Assembly: GCA_032250585.1 (NCBI GenBank)
Contig: JAVVFH010000173.1
Location: 1 to 7,346, forward strand
Length of the DNA: 7,346 bases
Direction of reading: 5' to 3'
Source: JAVVFH01 sp032250585
Lineage (GTDB): Bacteria > Pseudomonadota > Gammaproteobacteria > Xanthomonadales > SZUA-36
The notes under the pieces were generated by a model, which was given only the letters and a program-made list of their open reading frames with translations, ran no database searches and was not told the DNA's origin. The translations under genes were made by a program, and so were the position numbers. This document shows, piece by piece, positions 6,289-7,346 of the stretch (position 1 is the first letter of the stretch; every line of letters starts with the position of its first letter).

Positions 6289-6304
6289 GCCGCCAGGGGG
6301 CGGC
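6289..6304 (+). repeat. GC-rich hairpin abutting the ribosome binding site of the PAS sensor gene
   Basis: GCCGCC (6289-6294) and GGCGGC (6299-6304) form a 6-bp stem with a 4-base AGGG loop, directly followed by the AGGAGC Shine-Dalgarno sequence (6305-6310) of the sensor gene. If formed in the mRNA, it could limit ribosome access. It may also be chance in GC-rich DNA. Confidence 0.4.
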
Positions 6305-6317
6305 AGGAGCAGGCTCG

Positions 6318-7346
6318 ATGAACGATGACCCGTTGCGTGCAGCGACCTTCCACAACCACCCCGACCCCATGTGGGTCTACGATACTGAAAGCCTGAAATT
6401 TCTCGAGGTCAACGAGGCGGCGATCCTCAAATACGGTTATTCGCGCCAGAAATTTCTGACCATGACCCTGGAGGATATCCGTCCGGCAGAAGAGATCCCG
6501 GCCTTGCGGAAGAATGTCCGGTCGGTCACGGCGGGTTTCGACCATGCGGGTGTATGGCGTCACCGTTTGAAGAGCGGCAAAGAAATACACGTCGATATCG
6601 TCTCACACACCATCGACTGGCAGGGTCTGAAGGCGGAGCTCGTGTGCGCGCGCGACGTGTCCCCCCTGGTGGGGCTGGAACGCAAGAACCGCTTGTTGCT
6701 GAAGATCGAGCAGCGGCTTCGCCGCGAAGCCGAACAGGCCCGGTGGCAGATTCAACAAGTGTTCCGGGCAGTGCCCAGCAAAATCCTGGTGCTCGATCCG
6801 GCTAATTACAGAATCGTGGCCGTCAGCGATGCCTACCTCGCAGCGACGATGACCCGTCGCGACGGGATCATAGGCCGCAACTTCTTCGAGATTTTTCCGG
6901 ACGATCCCGACCAGCCGCCGGCGGACAGCACCCGTAACCTGCGCCGCTCACTGCAGCGTGTGCGTAAAGAAGGCATCAGCCACGTGATGGGTGTGCAGCG
7001 GCACCCCATTCCACGACCATCCTCCCGGGGCGGGGGCTTCGAAGAGCGCTACTGGAGCACGGTCAACTCCCCGGTCAAAAACTCCAGGGGCGATATCCTC
7101 TTCATTATTCACCGGGTCGAAGACGTCACCCGGCTGTTTCGGTCAAAGGCTCCGGCGCACGAGCGAATACTTGCCGATCTTGAGAATCCGGAAGCCCAAC
7201 CGGAACTGGACGTCCTATTGCGTTCGCAGGAACTGGCCGACGCCAACGACGCCTTGCGCGAGCAGCAGGCCAATCTGCGCACCGCGCAGCGGCTGTTGAA
7301 TCTCGGCATCTGGAAGCTGGACCCGGAGAGCCGGGTTTTGACCTGG
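6318..7346 (+). CDS. multi-PAS sensor protein, probable histidine kinase (partial, N-terminal part)
   Basis: The frame opens with ATG at 6318, eight bases after AGGAGC (6305-6310), and is still open at the right edge (343 codons). Three PAS-type units are seen: PAS1 at about 8-115 (HPDPMWVYD, FLEVNEAAILKYGYS, a DIRP segment, ending in ARDVS); PAS2 at about 148-271 (AVPSKILVLDP, VAVSDAYLAATMTRRD, FEIFPDDPD, a FEERYWSTVNSPV strand, ending in HRVEDVT); and the beginning of PAS3 from about 324 (AQRLLNLGIWKLDP). Predicted coiled linkers lie at about 118-147 and 296-325. The PAS2 type is common in soluble hybrid histidine kinases of proteobacteria. No signal peptide or transmembrane segment is visible, so sensing is probably cytoplasmic. 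The catalytic part is outside the window, so kinase versus diguanylate cyclase cannot be decided; the divergent receiver gene favours a kinase. Confidence 0.88.
   Translation, partial: MNDDPLRAATFHNHPDPMWVYDTESLKFLEVNEAAILKYGYSRQKFLTMTLEDIRPAEEIPALRKNVRSVTAGFDHAGVWRHRLKSGKEIHVDIVSHTIDWQGLKAELVCARDVSPLVGLERKNRLLLKIEQRLRREAEQARWQIQQVFRAVPSKILVLDPANYRIVAVSDAYLAATMTRRDGIIGRNFFEIFPDDPDQPPADSTRNLRRSLQRVRKEGISHVMGVQRHPIPRPSSRGGGFEERYWSTVNSPVKNSRGDILFIIHRVEDVTRLFRSKAPAHERILADLENPEAQPELDVLLRSQELADANDALREQQANLRTAQRLLNLGIWKLDPESRVLTW

Noticed and set aside
6142..6590. Minus-strand frames in the divergent region and opposite the PAS gene
   Set aside because: They overlap the clear PAS1 coding sequence or the promoter region and show no recognisable domain.

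Overview
The window is a GC-rich, gene-dense stretch of a Gram-negative bacterial chromosome. The protein motifs (an AldB/ExaC-type aldehyde dehydrogenase followed by DUF779, an E. coli-like Tdh, an exported S9 peptidase of the Xanthomonas/Lysobacter type) point to Gammaproteobacteria. This is inferred from remembered family motifs, not from a search. No rRNA, tRNA, CRISPR array, insertion sequence or phage gene is visible.

Left part (1-3652): a flavin-dependent (LLM-class) oxidoreductase gene runs off the left edge on the minus strand. It is divergent from a plus-strand gene row: aldehyde dehydrogenase, DUF779 protein (its GTG start directly follows the dehydrogenase stop), then L-threonine 3-dehydrogenase (tdh) 89 bp further on. 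This row fits aldehyde and threonine/aminoketone catabolism. The usual Tdh partner, kbl, is not in the window.

Middle part (3649-5658, minus strand): an unrecognised 82-residue acidic protein with four cysteines ends tail-to-tail with tdh, the two stop codons sharing the palindrome CTAG. Upstream of it lies a signal-peptide-bearing remnant of an S9 prolyl-oligopeptidase-family gene that stops after 154 residues, and then a UbiA-superfamily (MenA-like) membrane prenyltransferase whose first aspartate-rich motif looks degenerate.

Right part (5767-7346): a single-domain CheY-like response regulator (minus strand) is divergent from a multi-PAS sensor protein (plus strand) that runs off the right edge. 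They are probably a signalling pair, but the kinase or other output domain lies outside the window.

No clearly new multi-gene system is seen. The most unusual items are the small four-cysteine protein, the prenyltransferase with the altered metal-binding motif, and the truncated peptidase between them. All intergenic gaps are shorter than 200 bp.
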